NCBI GenBank assembly: GCA_037783415.1
Contig: JAZGTN010000037.1
Span: 3,286,001 to 3,350,000 of the forward strand
Direction: 5' to 3'
Source: Leptasterias polaris
Taxonomy: Eukaryota; Echinodermata; Asteroidea; Forcipulatida; Asteriidae
DNA: 64,000 nucleotides
Both the position numbers and the translations under genes were made by a program. The notes under the pieces were generated by a model, which saw only the letters and a program-made list of their open reading frames with translations, did no database searches and had not been told where the DNA came from. Positions 1 through 11,615 of this stretch are shown piece by piece; the first letter of the stretch is position 1; each line of letters begins with the position of its first letter.

Positions 1-224
1 AAAAATATTTGTTAGGTCTAGATGTTTTCATTGCTTTGAAATTTCAGACTAGGTTGTGAAGATAAACTTTTGACTTGATGTGTGTATTGGGGTTTTTTAA
101 TGCTGACTTTGGTCTTTGCTCGAACAAAATAAATGTTAAATTATTTATGCAAAACATTTGCATCAACAAACAAGTAACCCAAGTTTGAAACTCATTTTCG
201 TCTTCTACATGGTTTCTTCCATTC

Positions 225-230
225 TTTAAT
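225..230 (-). promoter_or_regulatory. Possible polyadenylation signal (ATTAAA) of the TRH-type gene
   Basis: ATTAAA on the minus strand, about 100 nt past the stop codon. A second ATTAAA lies at 96-101. No canonical AATAAA occurs on this strand before the window edge, so the real 3' end may be outside. Confidence 0.25.
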
Positions 231-328
231 GCAACAGGGTTTCTTCAAACTGTTTGTGTTTAAAACAAATAAGTCTTTAGCCCCGCAATATCCAAGAAAT
301 ACTCGACAGTTCATTAAGGAGTGGTGGA

Positions 329-1008
329 TTAGCGTCGACCGGTATACCATTGTCTTTTACCGGTGTACCACTGCCTCTTCTCGTCTTCACTGTCACTGCG
401 TTTACCGGTGTACCACTGCCTCTTCTCGTCTTCACTGTCACTGCGTTTACCAGTGTACCACTGCCTTTTCCCGGTGTACCACTGTCGCTTGTCTAGATCA
501 GAGGAGTCGGCGAAGTCGTCGGCGCGTTTCCCGGTATACCATTGCCGTTTGCTGTATTGTTGCTCCAAGTCCCCGTCGTCGGCTTGGTCGACCCCGCTTC
601 GCTTACCGGTATACCACTGGCGTTTCCCAGTGTACCACTGGCGTTTCAGAGAGTTCACGGCATCGTCATCCAGGACCCTGTCTTCGTCCCCGCGCTTGCC
701 GGTGTACCATTGCCGTTTGCCGGTATACCACTGTCTCTTGTTTGCCTCGTCGGGCTGCTCCCCTGCTTCGTCGTTGCTGCTGCGTTTGCCGGTGTACCAT
801 TGGCGTTTACCGGTGTAAAACTGTCGTTTAACCTCATCCTCGTTTTCTGCTAATAATGCGGGGGAGTCTTCGGCATCCCGTTTGCCCGTATACCATTGCC
901 GTTTGCCGGTGTACCATTGTCTTTTACCATCTAGACCAATGGGAGCGCCTGCTGGATATTGTCTCTTGTCTTCGTCTCTCTGCCATTTCTCTGCTTGTAC
1001 TCCTTCTG
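329..1008 (-). CDS. TRH-type neuropeptide precursor, last coding exon (peptide repeats)
   Basis: This exon encodes the peptide-bearing part of a secreted neuropeptide precursor. Thirteen copies of QWYTG and one of QFYTG are each preceded by KR and followed by KR (RR after the last copy). N-terminal Gln would cyclise to pyroglutamate and Gly would donate the amide, giving pGlu-Trp-Tyr-Thr-amide, built like vertebrate TRH (pGlu-His-Pro-amide). One longer peptide, QYPAGAPIGLDG, comes first between KR sites; I recall a similar long peptide in sea urchin TRH-type precursors. Acidic spacers rich in D, E and S separate the repeats, as is usual in such precursors. The stop is TAA at 329-331. The exon start is set by a pyrimidine tract and CAG acceptor at 1011-1009, which leaves two bases of a split codon. 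The open frame runs up to 1036, but that part reads through the pyrimidine tract and is intronic. There is no signal peptide here, so an upstream exon is required. ATTAAA variants at 225-230 and 96-101 (minus) could serve polyadenylation. Confidence 0.93.
360..449 (-). repeat. Exact 45-bp tandem duplication inside the peptide exon
   Basis: Positions 360-404 and 405-449 are identical base for base. Each encodes one QWYTG peptide, its KR sites and the spacer SDSEDE. Other peptide repeats carry synonymous differences and different spacers, so this is the newest gain of a hormone copy. Confidence 0.95.
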
Positions 1009-1284
1009 CTGAAAAAAGAGAAAAAGGGTAATACATTTACAACATAGCTCAAGTATAAGGTGCCCACAGAGGAATCTTGCCGAACAGAAGTGTGTACCAG
1101 CCAAAACACCCTTGCTGTATCGTACAATTTGATGTGACTGGTTCTCCGCTCTCTATAGCGAAACAAAATACATCTGACTGATGTTATTATTGCATTTGGG
1201 GATAAAGACCAATTCTTATTATATGGTTTTTCCTGTACACCGACGTATGACACAGCCCCTCTGTGTTCTGCAAAAGTAACAGGC

Positions 1285-1375
1285 TCAGGTATGACTCGAA
1301 CCAACGACCTTCCAAATTCTATAAAAGCAGAAGTAAAAAATATCACCGCTCAACCACAGACCTCTTCCGGCGACA
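1285..1375 (-). mobile_element. tRNA-derived SINE remnant
   Basis: On the minus strand a box-A-like stretch (GTTGAGCGG) is followed about 40 bases later by a box-B-like GGTTCGAGTC, the layout of a Pol III tRNA promoter. It cannot fold into a clean tRNA. It lies just inside the intron next to the acceptor. Confidence 0.45.
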
Positions 1376-1516
1376 AGAGGCCAGTTTGATTTGTTTAACA
1401 CGAGGGTAAAAACAGCAACATTTATATGTAATTATTATATGAAATTTAGTTCATCCATTTACGTTTGGTCTCTTTTGGGGCCCAGCGGCATTTTACTCAA
1501 ACAACGGCAATCCCTA

Positions 1517-1533
1517 CCCCCCCCCCCCCCCCC
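1517..1533 (+). repeat. Homopolymer C run (17)
   Basis: Seventeen consecutive C, then ACCCC. On the sense strand of the neuropeptide gene this is a G run. Confidence 0.98.
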
Positions 1534-1699
1534 ACCCCATCCTGGATGTCCTTGACAAAACAACAACAAAACACACAAACGTATAGAATAACAACAATAT
1601 AGGAGGAATAAAAAGAATAATAGAAAACAAAACAAACAGTAATATGATAAGTTAACGAGGGGTGTGGCACTCATTCACTACAGACCATGTGACCTGTGA

Positions 1700-4570
1700 C
1701 ATCACGTGTTTACAAAAGAGCCACAGAGCCTGGACTTCCTTCAGGCACAGTTTGTACGCAACTCAATGGAAGAAGACAATAAATCTTATATTTTATGGCG
1801 ATTGCACTGTCTGATTTTTCTCAACTTTTAATAGGAAGAGTTGCTTTTGTAACCTGAAAATTATGACACAAAATGTAAATTTTCCCATATGGCCTGTGTA
1901 TATCTTGCCCGTCGGAAGTCATTAGAATGTAAGGTCACCATTTCTGTAAACAAAGGTAACATGGTCTATAATATAATGTGGATTGCACATGACGTCACAT
2001 ATCCCACAATCCTCTCTGAATGGCTAACATTCGCTATCTTGGATGACTTTAACATTTAGTTTTCCATTGCAACTTCATTGTTGTACCTCAAAAATGGCAA
2101 AGGTTGAATTGGGGGAAATTTGTAACGTTACTGCAATCAACCTATTCTGAATATTTGAAGGAATTACCTTCGGTTTAGACAATTGAGGGCCATGAACACA
2201 ACAACATCAGCCTTTTCCAATCGACCAAGTCCATTAATAATAAACATCTAATAAAAAAAATAAACAAGCAACCCAACAAACAACATAACTGTAAGATGGA
2301 TATTTATATTGAATAATCCCATAATGCACTTGTCCACAACCAGTTTCCAAATCAAGTATCAAAAGCAACCTTAACAATTTGCCGCCATTTTCTCGAGCGA
2401 ACCAACATTCCAGAGTGTTTATTTTTCAGAAGCGATGGTGAGACTCACGTACACATTTTGAATTTAGAACTAAACAAATTTACATGAAGTTTACGAACAC
2501 TACAATAACATTATGTAGTAAACACAGCTACGAACCACCATAATTATGAAAAACACTTAATAACAAGTTTTAATTTGATATCCAGTGCTATTCAAATGAT
2601 GACAAAGGTATATTTTATATATAGGTGTTCTCAGAAACCACGCATGATGGTATAAACACACCCTCCGAAAATGGTTGTATTCTTGGAAACTCTAGGATTA
2701 GAGTGAATATAACCTTCCCTACGATCAATAATGAACCAACCCTTTATGGTGTGTTTCTTGAAAAGTGGCGAATGGCAAAGAGTGGTTACTTCCGAAATCC
2801 CAAATGACAAACCATTCCTTTATGATGCATTTCTCCGGGGTATAAAAGATGCAGTTGGAACGGATGAAATCTTACACCAATGATGCGCTCTACCTCCCTG
2901 GACTTTTTTTTGTAAACAAGTATATTGGAATGATTTTCTCTTCAAAAAAACCCACTACGTGCCTTTACTTTGATGTCAAAAAAATTTGTCCATTACCTGA
3001 CAATTTGTTCATCAACCATAAGCAAAAGCGATTTCTTAAAATAAAAGTTCCATTTTATGAGTACCAAGCCGAGCATTAAAAATGTCAAGGCCGCGGCTTT
3101 CAGATCAGAAAATGTGTACTTAAGATAAAAAGCCCGCCATTGTGGCAACATTGCAAGGGGGGGCTATGCCGGCCGAGTCACGTGTGCCGGATATTCGTTC
3201 ACTTTATTCGGTGACAAGATAAATAGGAAGAAAGTGGTTCTGGAATGACAGAATCAATACTGAATAAACTCGATCCGATCTACATTGATTTTAAATCGAT
3301 CATTTGATTTGAATCTATCATGTGCAATTGCACCATTTAAATTGGGTATTGCAGACTCTTGCACATGACTGTGCGTTATCGTAGATGTCCTTTTCCCCCA
3401 AAGATGGTAATAAATTCGGTAATATTTATTCGGTAATTAGTTCCATTTAATTAATTACAGGTGAAGAAGAACACATTTAGCATGGAAGAGAAATGCAGTA
3501 AAATCCAATCAAGAGCTTATTGAAAAACAAATGACTGCAAACAAATAATAAAATTAACAAATCTTAATTATATCGTGGGCCTGTTTAAGAATGTAAATAA
3601 TTTCAGAAGACGTTTGAGCCAGACAAGATTAAGTTATTTCATCTCTTGTTCATATAGGATGTTTTATTTATCAATGCGACCGTTTTGAATTCGCCTCCCG
3701 GCTGTTCATAGCTCATGTGGTTATCACCCATTAAGTAGATTGACGTCATAGTGACACAGTAATCCAGCCACTTTTCATGGTAAAGAAAGTGGAGTCACTG
3801 TATCTTTCTATGGGCTGCGGGGCCAGTTAAACTGAATGTCCATTGAACGCCAATCTATGTCAATCCCAAAATTTAATCAGAAAGAGTCAAGCAGTTAATC
3901 AGAAATAATCACTGTTGTAAAAAAAAAAAAAAAAATCGATTTGAAGTTTTTCCTCCTTACTTTTAAATGGTTTCTTGTGCATTGTTCCCTGGGTTTTTGT
4001 TGCAGAGACCCAATGGGTTTTTATGATTGTTCAGTGTTCAATCATATATTATTTAAAAAACGAACGGATTGATACGTGATCATGGGGGAAATCAAAAAAA
4101 GAAAATCACCGCGAATCCTCCGGGTTTATTTTGTTCGACAATTATCCAATTTGTTGGAAATGCCTGAGCGGCCATCCTCCACCGGGACAAGGGGGAGTGG
4201 AAATGTTCGTCTGCGTGCTAAAAATTTAAGATTGGACACGGGTTCCGTAATAGAAGATTTCTAAACATGAACAATTGTGATTTTTCTTTTTACAACAAAA
4301 ATTAAGCTGTCAAAGCAGTTTTTGTTCAATGCACGTTTTGAGGTATAGAAAACAACAATTCACACCAATAAAGTAATGTTAACTCGGACCTGGTGATCAC
4401 GTTTTCCAACATACAATGGAAATAAGGACTAAGACCCAAGTATATTGAAGGATAGCTTTATAGCGAGAAATAGTTTTGTGGAAATTTTGGTTTACTTCTT
4501 GTTCACGAAAATATCAACTTTCAGATTTATCACCAACTTGTTTCTGCAATAATTTTTAATGTAACCTATC
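1700..4570. other. Intronic stretch without recognised features
   Basis: AT-rich. It has perfect CRE octamers at 1990-1997 and 3741-3748, each inside old-looking sequence, and an A run near 3920-3935. Open frames at 2625-2807 and 2849-3079 are short, start without context and match nothing I know. Confidence 0.5.
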
Positions 4571-4580
4571 AAGTTTTTAA

Positions 4581-4770
4581 AGGGACACGTTGCCTTGGAT
4601 TGTGTGATTTAGGCTATAACAAGCGTTTTTGCTATGAATTTAATATGGTTGGAAAATGTTTTAAAAGTAAAATACATGTGATCCACACAATGCTTCGAAA
4701 TTGTGTGGTTTCCCTTTTACTTCGTGAACGAACACGGTCCGCCATTTAGCAGAACGAAATTTTTGATTCC
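4581..4770 (+). mobile_element. Short dispersed element, AGGGACACG family, copy 1
   Basis: It begins right after TTAA at 4577-4580 with AGGGACACGTTGCCTTGGAT. It shares about 190 bp with 58572-58775, including GAAATTGTGTGGTTT and CTTCGTGAACGAACACGGTC. No coding capacity. The right end is not resolved. Confidence 0.6.
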
Positions 4771-5505
4771 AGTAAATATTTCTTTTTTAGCTGAGCCCCC
4801 ATTGATTTTGTATACAAAAACGAAAGCGACGCGAGAACGTCCGTCGCTCTGTCAAAACACGGTTCGCTTTGTAATTTGGTTAATGTCCTCGTTTTCAACG
4901 AGTATACGCTCACAATCACAAAATAAATCACGAATAAAAAAAAGTGAACGAAATCGAGGCTCCTATTCAAGAAAACAGACCGGCTCCTTTACAATTTTCA
5001 GTGGTGAGGTCATGGCAAGATGCAGGGAACCAAACAGTTGTGCAAACTTCGACTTATCCGAATACTGTCACCTTCGCCTTATGATTGATAAAAAAGCCGT
5101 GATGCTGTAACATTCATAATCATCTAATGTATTGCTTAATCACAATTTAATTCATGTCGCGTAAGAAACAAAAAAACTCGATGCGACAAAAATAATCGAA
5201 ATCGAAAGCAAAATGTCCTTTATTAGTCAGGTTATCACAATGAGCAGTGCGCGGTTTAGTACTTTGAATTCAGGGGATCAGACATCAGAATCAAGCGACT
5301 TTGGCTACGGTTATGGTGTTGCCTGCAGCGATAACATTGAAGAACAGGAGTTTCAGCGTTTAAGCCATAGCCAAAGCCATCATTTCGGACGACACGGTCT
5401 CTGACTCGACTCTAATCTGGTGAATTTGCCACACTGTGCCGTGGTAAACCGAAGACTTCAAAGCACACATTAAGAAGAAACACATTAAGAAGAAACACCT
5501 TATCA

Positions 5506-5706
5506 CTTTAAGGTACTATTATACAGGATTGGTAGAGATTTTAGGGTTAAACAAAGAAAATTTGACTAGAGCGGGATTTGAACCAACGACCTCCGGATTA
5601 ACGTGATTAAGGATTGGTAGAGCTGACAAGTAGTCGCATACAGTGTTCATGCTGTGTGTGATCAACCATATACATGAACAAACAAATCTGTGAATATTTG
5701 GGCTTA
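5506..5706 (-). mobile_element. TTAA-family element fragment split by a SINE piece
   Basis: Apart from the insert at 5538-5609, this matches the reverse complement of the right half of the neighbouring element (5708-6062): TATTATACAGGATTGG, then GCTGACAAG and CAGTGTTCATG, in order. It abuts that element head to head. Confidence 0.6.
5538..5609 (-). mobile_element. 5'-truncated tRNA SINE with 13-bp target duplication
   Basis: A 72-bp insert contains, on the minus strand, TTAATCCGGAGGTCGTTGG and box B GGTTCAAATCC. It is flanked by the direct repeat AGGATTGGTAGAG (5525-5537 and 5610-5622), the signature of LINE-mediated insertion. Confidence 0.7.
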
Positions 5707-5707
5707 A

Positions 5708-6062
5708 AGGCCCTGTACACTATTGGTAAGATCGAAAAACACAAATAATCACAGATTCACACATAACTTACATGATTTAAAGAAAGTAATGGTAGAAAGG
5801 GTTCCTTAAAATATTTCTGCCTAAAATGCTATCGTTTCTGAGAAATTAGTAAAACAATAGTTTTTATCGCGCGCGATAATAAACTCGATGTTTGAAAAAC
5901 AGAAAACACATAAGGTCTCTTTTCACTATTTTCTCGTGACCTCGATGACCAATTGAGCTCAAATTTTCACAGGTTTGTTATTTCATGTATGTGGTTGATT
6001 ACACAAAACATGAACACTGTCTGTGATTATTTTGTCAGCTCTGCCAATCCTGTATAATACCT
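5708..6062 (+). mobile_element. TTAA-flanked non-autonomous DNA transposon (family B)
   Basis: TTAA stands at both edges (5704-5707 and 6063-6066). The ends are AGGCCCTGTACACTATTGG and the inverted counterpart of AGGTATTATACAGGATTGG. The interior has the family motifs TTTCACTATTTTCTCGTGAC, AATTGAGCTCAAATTTTCAC and AGGTTTGTTATTTCATG. No transposase. A TTAA target suggests a piggyBac or Kolobok source. Confidence 0.72.
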
Positions 6063-6252
6063 TTAATCCAAACTTGAATGAGTCAGGAGAACATAGTGAA
6101 AAACCATGCACAATTTTCAGGATGGACACACATTGTCCTTAATTTTGGTTGTAACAACCGAAATCAGCTGTTGCATGCTGGGGGTTTTTGTATAAAGGTT
6201 TCCAGATACAGTTTTTCTCAAATGATTATTACTTCATTAAAATTGTTGTAGT

Positions 6253-6620
6253 ATTATTATTATTATTATTATTATTATTTATTTTGCATACTTCACAAGA
6301 CAAAAAAATACAAAACAGTTGAGACAATGACAAAAATACAAGGGAACAAACATTTGAGCCAGCAACACATGCCAGGGGAAAAAAAAGTTAACCTAATAAC
6401 TGTGGCCCAAGAGCCTTCGTTTCCAGTGCTACTGGCTATACAGAAAAACAAAGAATATAACAAATAAAAGGTGGTAAACTATGTAAAAATTGCACATATT
6501 AAAATTTACAAATATTCACACATTAAAATATAAACTCTAATAAAAATATACAAAATAAAAAATAAACTAAATAAATAATGAAAGTAAGTACTGTAAGTAA
6601 AGAAAATAAATAATTGAAGA
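6253..6620 (-). repeat. (TAA)n tract and A-rich region, possible retroelement 3' end
   Basis: TTA triplets at 6254-6280 are followed by sequence whose minus strand reads as an AATAAA-rich tail, as at the 3' end of non-LTR elements. From 6480 to 6790 the plus strand is almost pure A/T with many AAATAAA words; the long minus frames there are low-complexity artefacts. Confidence 0.4.
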
Positions 6621-6799
6621 ATTGAAGAAAAAAATAAAAAAAAATAAAAAAAACAATAAGGAATATAGAATATAGAAATAAATAATGAGTGAAATAAATA
6701 AATAAGAAACAAAAAAATAGACAAAAAGAAAATAAGTACAATAAATTAATAAGAAAAAAATTAATAAATAAAAAGTATGAACTTCATAATCGGTGAGCT

Positions 6800-7640
6800 T
6801 CAGGCCAAAATTAAACAATGATGTTTTGTATCATTACAATCATGTATATTACCTTTAATTAACAATCACAATGATTCTACGATCGAGGTAGAAATCATTT
6901 CTACTTAAAACAGGCCGCCCCGTGTCATCTACCTCATAATTTCCTTAAAAGGTTGTCGTAAAATATATGAAAAAAAAGGAAAACTAATGTGTTTGTCGAA
7001 GCACGATAATGGGAAATTAATAAACATAAGTTTACGTTGACCAGAATACCATAAAGAAGCACTGAATCCCTCCAGTTAGGAATTCCACTCCATTTTTTTC
7101 TTCCTTGGGTGATTCAGTTTTCCCCCCTTTTATCGACCGCCCTTCCGATCGACCGCCATTACCTTGACTCTTCACTTCCTGCCTCCCAGCACCCGGGCCC
7201 CCATGACGGGAAGAGACCCCGATAAAACATCTCTATCGATTGGACTTTTCCCCCGTAAATATACATGATTTGTTGGAGGCACACTTGAAAAACCAGAAGG
7301 GGGAATTGTTGTTATTGTATTGTAAAGTAGACCCCTACTCCACTTGCGATAGCTTACTTATAGAATAGTGGTTATTTATGACCTCTGGAACAGAAGCTTT
7401 TTACCAAATTACAATATAGTGAATTTGGACTGTATGGTTCTTTACATTTAGGCTGACGTTGTTTGACAGCGGTTTATTAACGCTACTGCAGGATAGTGTT
7501 TATTAATTTGAGTTGTGCCTTTTTATATAAAGGCCTATATTTTACCGCATACTATTTTGTACCATGGATGGTTTTAGTTCATCAATATTGGATAGTGGAT
7601 TCACAAATAAATATACTGTGTACCGTTGGGTAGGCATGTT
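6800..7640. other. Intronic stretch without recognised features
   Basis: Non-repetitive as far as I can see. A pyrimidine-rich patch lies near 7100-7200. No supported frame. Confidence 0.4.
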
Positions 7641-7696
7641 GTACTATATTCACTTTTAAAATTCCCAGGTCAAAATTGACATGGATTCCGGATCCC

Positions 7697-7863
7697 AATA
7701 GATCGATCCATTAAGCCCCACCTCCTTACGAGTTGACCAATCACAGCCGCGAAACCCGATCACCATTAGTGCAAAGATAGAAAAAACGGCTCAAATGGTG
7801 ATCAGATTTCGCGGTTGTGATTGGTCAATGAGAAATGGGCGTGGCTTAATGGATCGGTGTATT
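7697..7863. mobile_element. Palindromic MITE with ~75-bp arms
   Basis: The left arm has CGATCCATTAAGC, TTGACCAATCACAGCCGCGA and GATCACCATT; the right arm carries the same words inverted. About 20 bp of loop separate them. Both arms carry a CCAAT box (GACCAATCAC). It sits inside an older GATCC/GGGTC-type repeat (7660-7696 to its left). Confidence 0.8.
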
Positions 7864-8019
7864 ATACCTTATCCACAGCATACAAAGCTTCAAACTAACA
7901 CTAGTAATACTAACAATACACAGTTCTTATACGGTATTCAATGAATGAAATTAAACTAAAATTATACAATAGTAATTAACAAACATCATTCATAAACTAT
8001 CCGTTGATACACTCGAAAC

Positions 8020-8135
8020 GTAACGGGTAAAAATTGACCCGGATTTTGGATCCCGTGTGACCCGGAACTTGTGACCCGGAACTTGCGTCAAACTGACGCA
8101 GAATCTTAGTTAAAATCCCATTTTGTAACCAGTTT
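8020..8135 (+). repeat. GGGTCA/GACCCGG repeat family, copy
   Basis: AAAATTGACCCGGATTTTGG, GTGACCCGGAACTT (twice in tandem) and GTCAAACTGACGCAGAATC match the element at 10443-10805, which has GTCAGAATTGACCCAGATCC and GTCAAACTGACGTAGATTC. Confidence 0.6.
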
Positions 8136-8350
8136 CCAGGTCAGCCAGACCCCCAAAACGAGCCACACCCCAATCGAGGGTACAATCTTGTGTAAAACTC
8201 CTTTGGGAGGAGTGTTGGCTCTGAGAAGAGCCGGTGTTTTGGTCTCAAGGCTTCCAGCTTAATTATACTCTGCTCGTCTTCGTTAGAATGCTGAACAGCT
8301 GATGATGCTGTGGCTTAAGCAGCGCCAGAGGGATGAGCGTTATCACCGTA

Positions 8351-8569
8351 CACTGCAAAAACTAGGGTGAAATTGAAACCATGGATGTTGTCACATGTAC
8401 ATACCGAAGAGAGAATCAAACTTAACATCATTTGGTGTTAAAATGACACAAATGTAATAACTTTTGGCAGAAATTAGTCTCATTTTGTTAACCTATGGTG
8501 TAGATTTTGATTCACTCTTCGGTGACAACACACCCCAGGGTGTCAATTTAAACTTCCCAGTTTGTGTAC
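8351..8569. mobile_element. Palindromic family A element, copy 1
   Basis: It begins CACTGCAAAAACTAGGGTG after TA and ends CCCAGTTTGTG before TA. The interior has the family blocks ATGGATGTTGTCACATGTA, GGTGTTAAAATGACAC and AGGGTGTCAATTT. This is the basic, unexpanded form of about 220 bp. The frame at 8464-8676 is incidental. Confidence 0.7.
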
Positions 8570-8579
8570 GGGCATCTCG

Positions 8580-10440
8580 GCTCGGAATGCGGATGGCCTC
8601 CTTAAGCTTCCGTAGTTACCAAGCTAATTTGATAGTTATAATGAGAGCGTTTATTGAAAACAAGTGGCAGGGATAAAAATGCACTCTTCTTCCAAATAAA
8701 TAATGTGTTTATAGGTAGACCTTATAAGTCATAACGTACATTAACGTCTGCGATCACATTACGGGTGGGGTCATACACTAATATATATATGTTTGCCAAC
8801 TAAATGTTTTTCTGCACTGCTATTAATTAAATTCTAACCCCCTCATCTTGACAAACAAGCTCCCAAATTGCCCCACTGTCCCCTAACCAATCTATTCAAT
8901 TAGGACATAGCTCTTACATCTATGACAACGGGTATGTCGGGCAGGCCGGGGTGAAAGGCGGGTCAAGTGGGAATCTAGTACAGAATTTCCCCACAAATAA
9001 AACTGCATTTTAAATAAGAACATTTCTGCATGCTTATGCAGGGAAAGAATCTCACTTGGATTTCGACCGCAAACACCTTCATCAGTTAATAATGATAATC
9101 GTTGAAGTTCTGCAAGCAGATGATTATCGAAGCATTAAATTCGGAAATATTGGAAAGAAATGAGTCCATTTTGAAATGCACTGCTGTTTTTGTCATGCGT
9201 TTCATTCTATATTCATCGATTTATTAAAATTATTGTTTGAATTTTGAGAGTGGCAGGTTGTTTGTGAATAAAAACCCAAAGTAGGCCTACACAAAGGAAT
9301 GAATTCAATTCACATGTTTTCACATTGGCAGTTTAAATGAAAGAACCCTACTTGAAATACCGTATCGCCGAGTTACATCAATTGAACATATTTAGTTTTA
9401 GCTTCAATGCAAGGATATTTGAGAAATACACTTTAGAAAAGAGCGGCACCTGAAAGAAAAGTGGAACTACTTTTCTTTGTGTTCGGTATAACAGAATTTC
9501 TGACCCAATACGCGTGAAACAAAATATGACAATGTGTTTGTTCTCAGCGCAGCGTCCAACTCAAAGACAGTTCTGGGCCAAACGACGATCGTTTTACAGT
9601 CTATCCACTGCTGAGAATAAAGGTAAGACGGCTAAGATTACCTGACAAGATTAAAGCAAGAAAACCTGGTATTCAGGGAGCTTGTTTCTTTTCAGCGTTG
9701 AATCAATGGGCCCAATGAGCGGCTGGGTGTTAATATTAGGTCACAGTCATCCAAAAAAACGGTGCCTTTTGCGCCTTTTTTTTTGTTCCTTCTTAAAATA
9801 TCACCGTCCAACAAAGGATGTGGTTTAAAGTATTTAATACCCCCAAAATAGGTCAGCTTTTAAAAAAAAATATCGGTTAACAGTTTACGTTTAAAAATAG
9901 GAAAACAAGTATAAAGAACATACAATTTAAGAAAATATAGACAAAAACTTCCTGGAGGAATTTAATTTCATAAGTCGATTGGTTTTACACTCTCTTGGTG
10001 TTTTTTATAAAACAAAAATGACTGCATAGTCTGCATCATGCTTCGAACAAACTTCTTTGAAATAATATTGCAACACTGTCGGTTGATTATCTGCAGTCAC
10101 GTGTGTGGTTACACCCTTTGAATCATGATACTGAGGTATATCACGCGAGGTGTTTGCAATAGCTTCAGCTCTTTGTAAATAAAGACAGGTTTCAGCATTG
10201 GTGACACATGGCAAAATATCTGCTACATTTTTATGCTCACTTTCTATGGATAAGGAAAAGGTACAGGTTGGCGAAATCAGCGTTACCTTACTTTGTTCTT
10301 ATCTAAAATATATTTTGATTGACAAAGTAAATAACCTCATCATGTTTAGCCTGTGTGGCTTTTGATATAATTTTCTTTTATACTTCCTTTGAAATGACAT
10401 GTCAAAGTTATAAAATTCAACCTTTAATATACTTTGCAAT
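8580..10440. other. Intronic stretch without recognised features
   Basis: No frame, RNA gene or repeat I can support; single-copy looking. Confidence 0.4.
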
Positions 10441-10442
10441 AT

Positions 10443-10805
10443 AGTTAGTGTAGCTTGGTCAGAATTGACCCAGATCCGGGTCCCGTGGGGCCTGACTATT
10501 TTCTGGGTCAGTCACTCAGTTTGACCCGTATTCTGTGTCACAGTGACCCAGAAATAGGTCAAACTGACGTAGATTCTAGGTCCAAATTCAATTATTTTAA
10601 AAACAAGTTTCTGGATCAATCCTGACCCAGAAATGAGTCCGGCCCCAAGACCCGGAATCCGGACCCAGAAATGAGTCCGGCCCAAAGACCCAGAATCCGG
10701 ACCCAGAAATGAGTCCGGCCCGAAGACACGGAATCCGGGTCAATCCTGACCCAGAAATGAGTCCGGCCCCAAGACCCGGAATCCAGGTCACTTCTGACCC
10801 GGGAG
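10443..10805. repeat. GGGTCA family element with a 38-bp tandem array
   Basis: The left part is rich in GACCC/GGGTC inverted words. From about 10622 to 10795 a unit of about 38 bp recurs four to five times, built of GACCCAGAAATGAGTCCGG and CCCAAGACCCGGAATCC. The frames at 10597-11017 on the minus strand are products of this repeat. Confidence 0.75.
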
Positions 10806-10904
10806 AGTTTAGAGTGTAGCCAGCTTTTCAATGACTCTGCCGCTTTCGCTGAGTTGCTTCCGCATTCGGTTGTCCATGTTGCTTTTCTAGTTCGGCCCTT
10901 TTCG

Positions 10905-11050
10905 AAACCACAGCTCTGGCTATAAAGGGCCTGCGCTCCTTCAGTTGAAAACGTACGCTTTCGGTACGGGACTTCAAACAGGCGGACTGTGCCTAAGCCG
11001 TATAGCTGAAGCCACAAGCCGTGATTTCGAAAACGGCCTTCGTCTCCACA
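10905..11050. mobile_element. Short palindromic element (CGAAACCA...TGGTTTCG type), copy 1
   Basis: CGAAACCACAGCTCTGGCTA at the left faces AAGCCGTGATTTCGAAAACG at the right, with a GC-richer interior. Similar layout and words recur at 14370-14525 and 28943-29093. Confidence 0.5.
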
Positions 11051-11615
11051 TAAACACGATACGTTGCGAGGAATGTGAGGAAGAAAAGTCCACTTTTAAA
11101 TCTAGATCAAGGGGACTTTATCACCCATCACGAAGGGCCCTTAAGGTTCGGTGATAGGACTACATACCCATACAATGAAAAAAGAATTGTGATATATATC
11201 AGACTCAACTACCTCTATCTACCCTACCCCAGTACCTTTTCTATTAAGTTTGTAATTACTATACACAAGACGTGCTTCAAGTGGAGCTGTTGTCGTTTGG
11301 CCGGGGCGGCGTGTACTCCACTATAGGCGCCTCGTTGAGGGAACGCAAATGAATGATAACCCGTCCAATCAGACGGCGCCATCTTGTAACGCGCACACTC
11401 TACAACACACACACCTACCAACAAGCACCGGTTACTTTACTTGCTTCTAAGTCAGCCCCGGCTGCCGAGTACTTCATAAACCCCCTTGTGGTACAGAGTA
11501 TGGGTTTCACTCAGGACAAACCAGAGGAATTAATTCCTTTTTATATTCCGGGAAGTAGGAAATGGTAAAGCAATCAACGATGCTACAGTTCAACATGAAA
11601 ACGTGATGGCATTAA

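Noticed and set aside
229..853. Plus-strand open frames over the neuropeptide exon (Cys/Arg-rich and Val-Tyr-His repeats)
   Set aside because: They are shadows of the minus-strand repeat exon; the repeat length keeps other frames open.
4076..4264. Basic 62-codon frame
   Set aside because: No family resemblance, and the surrounding sequence is non-coding in character.
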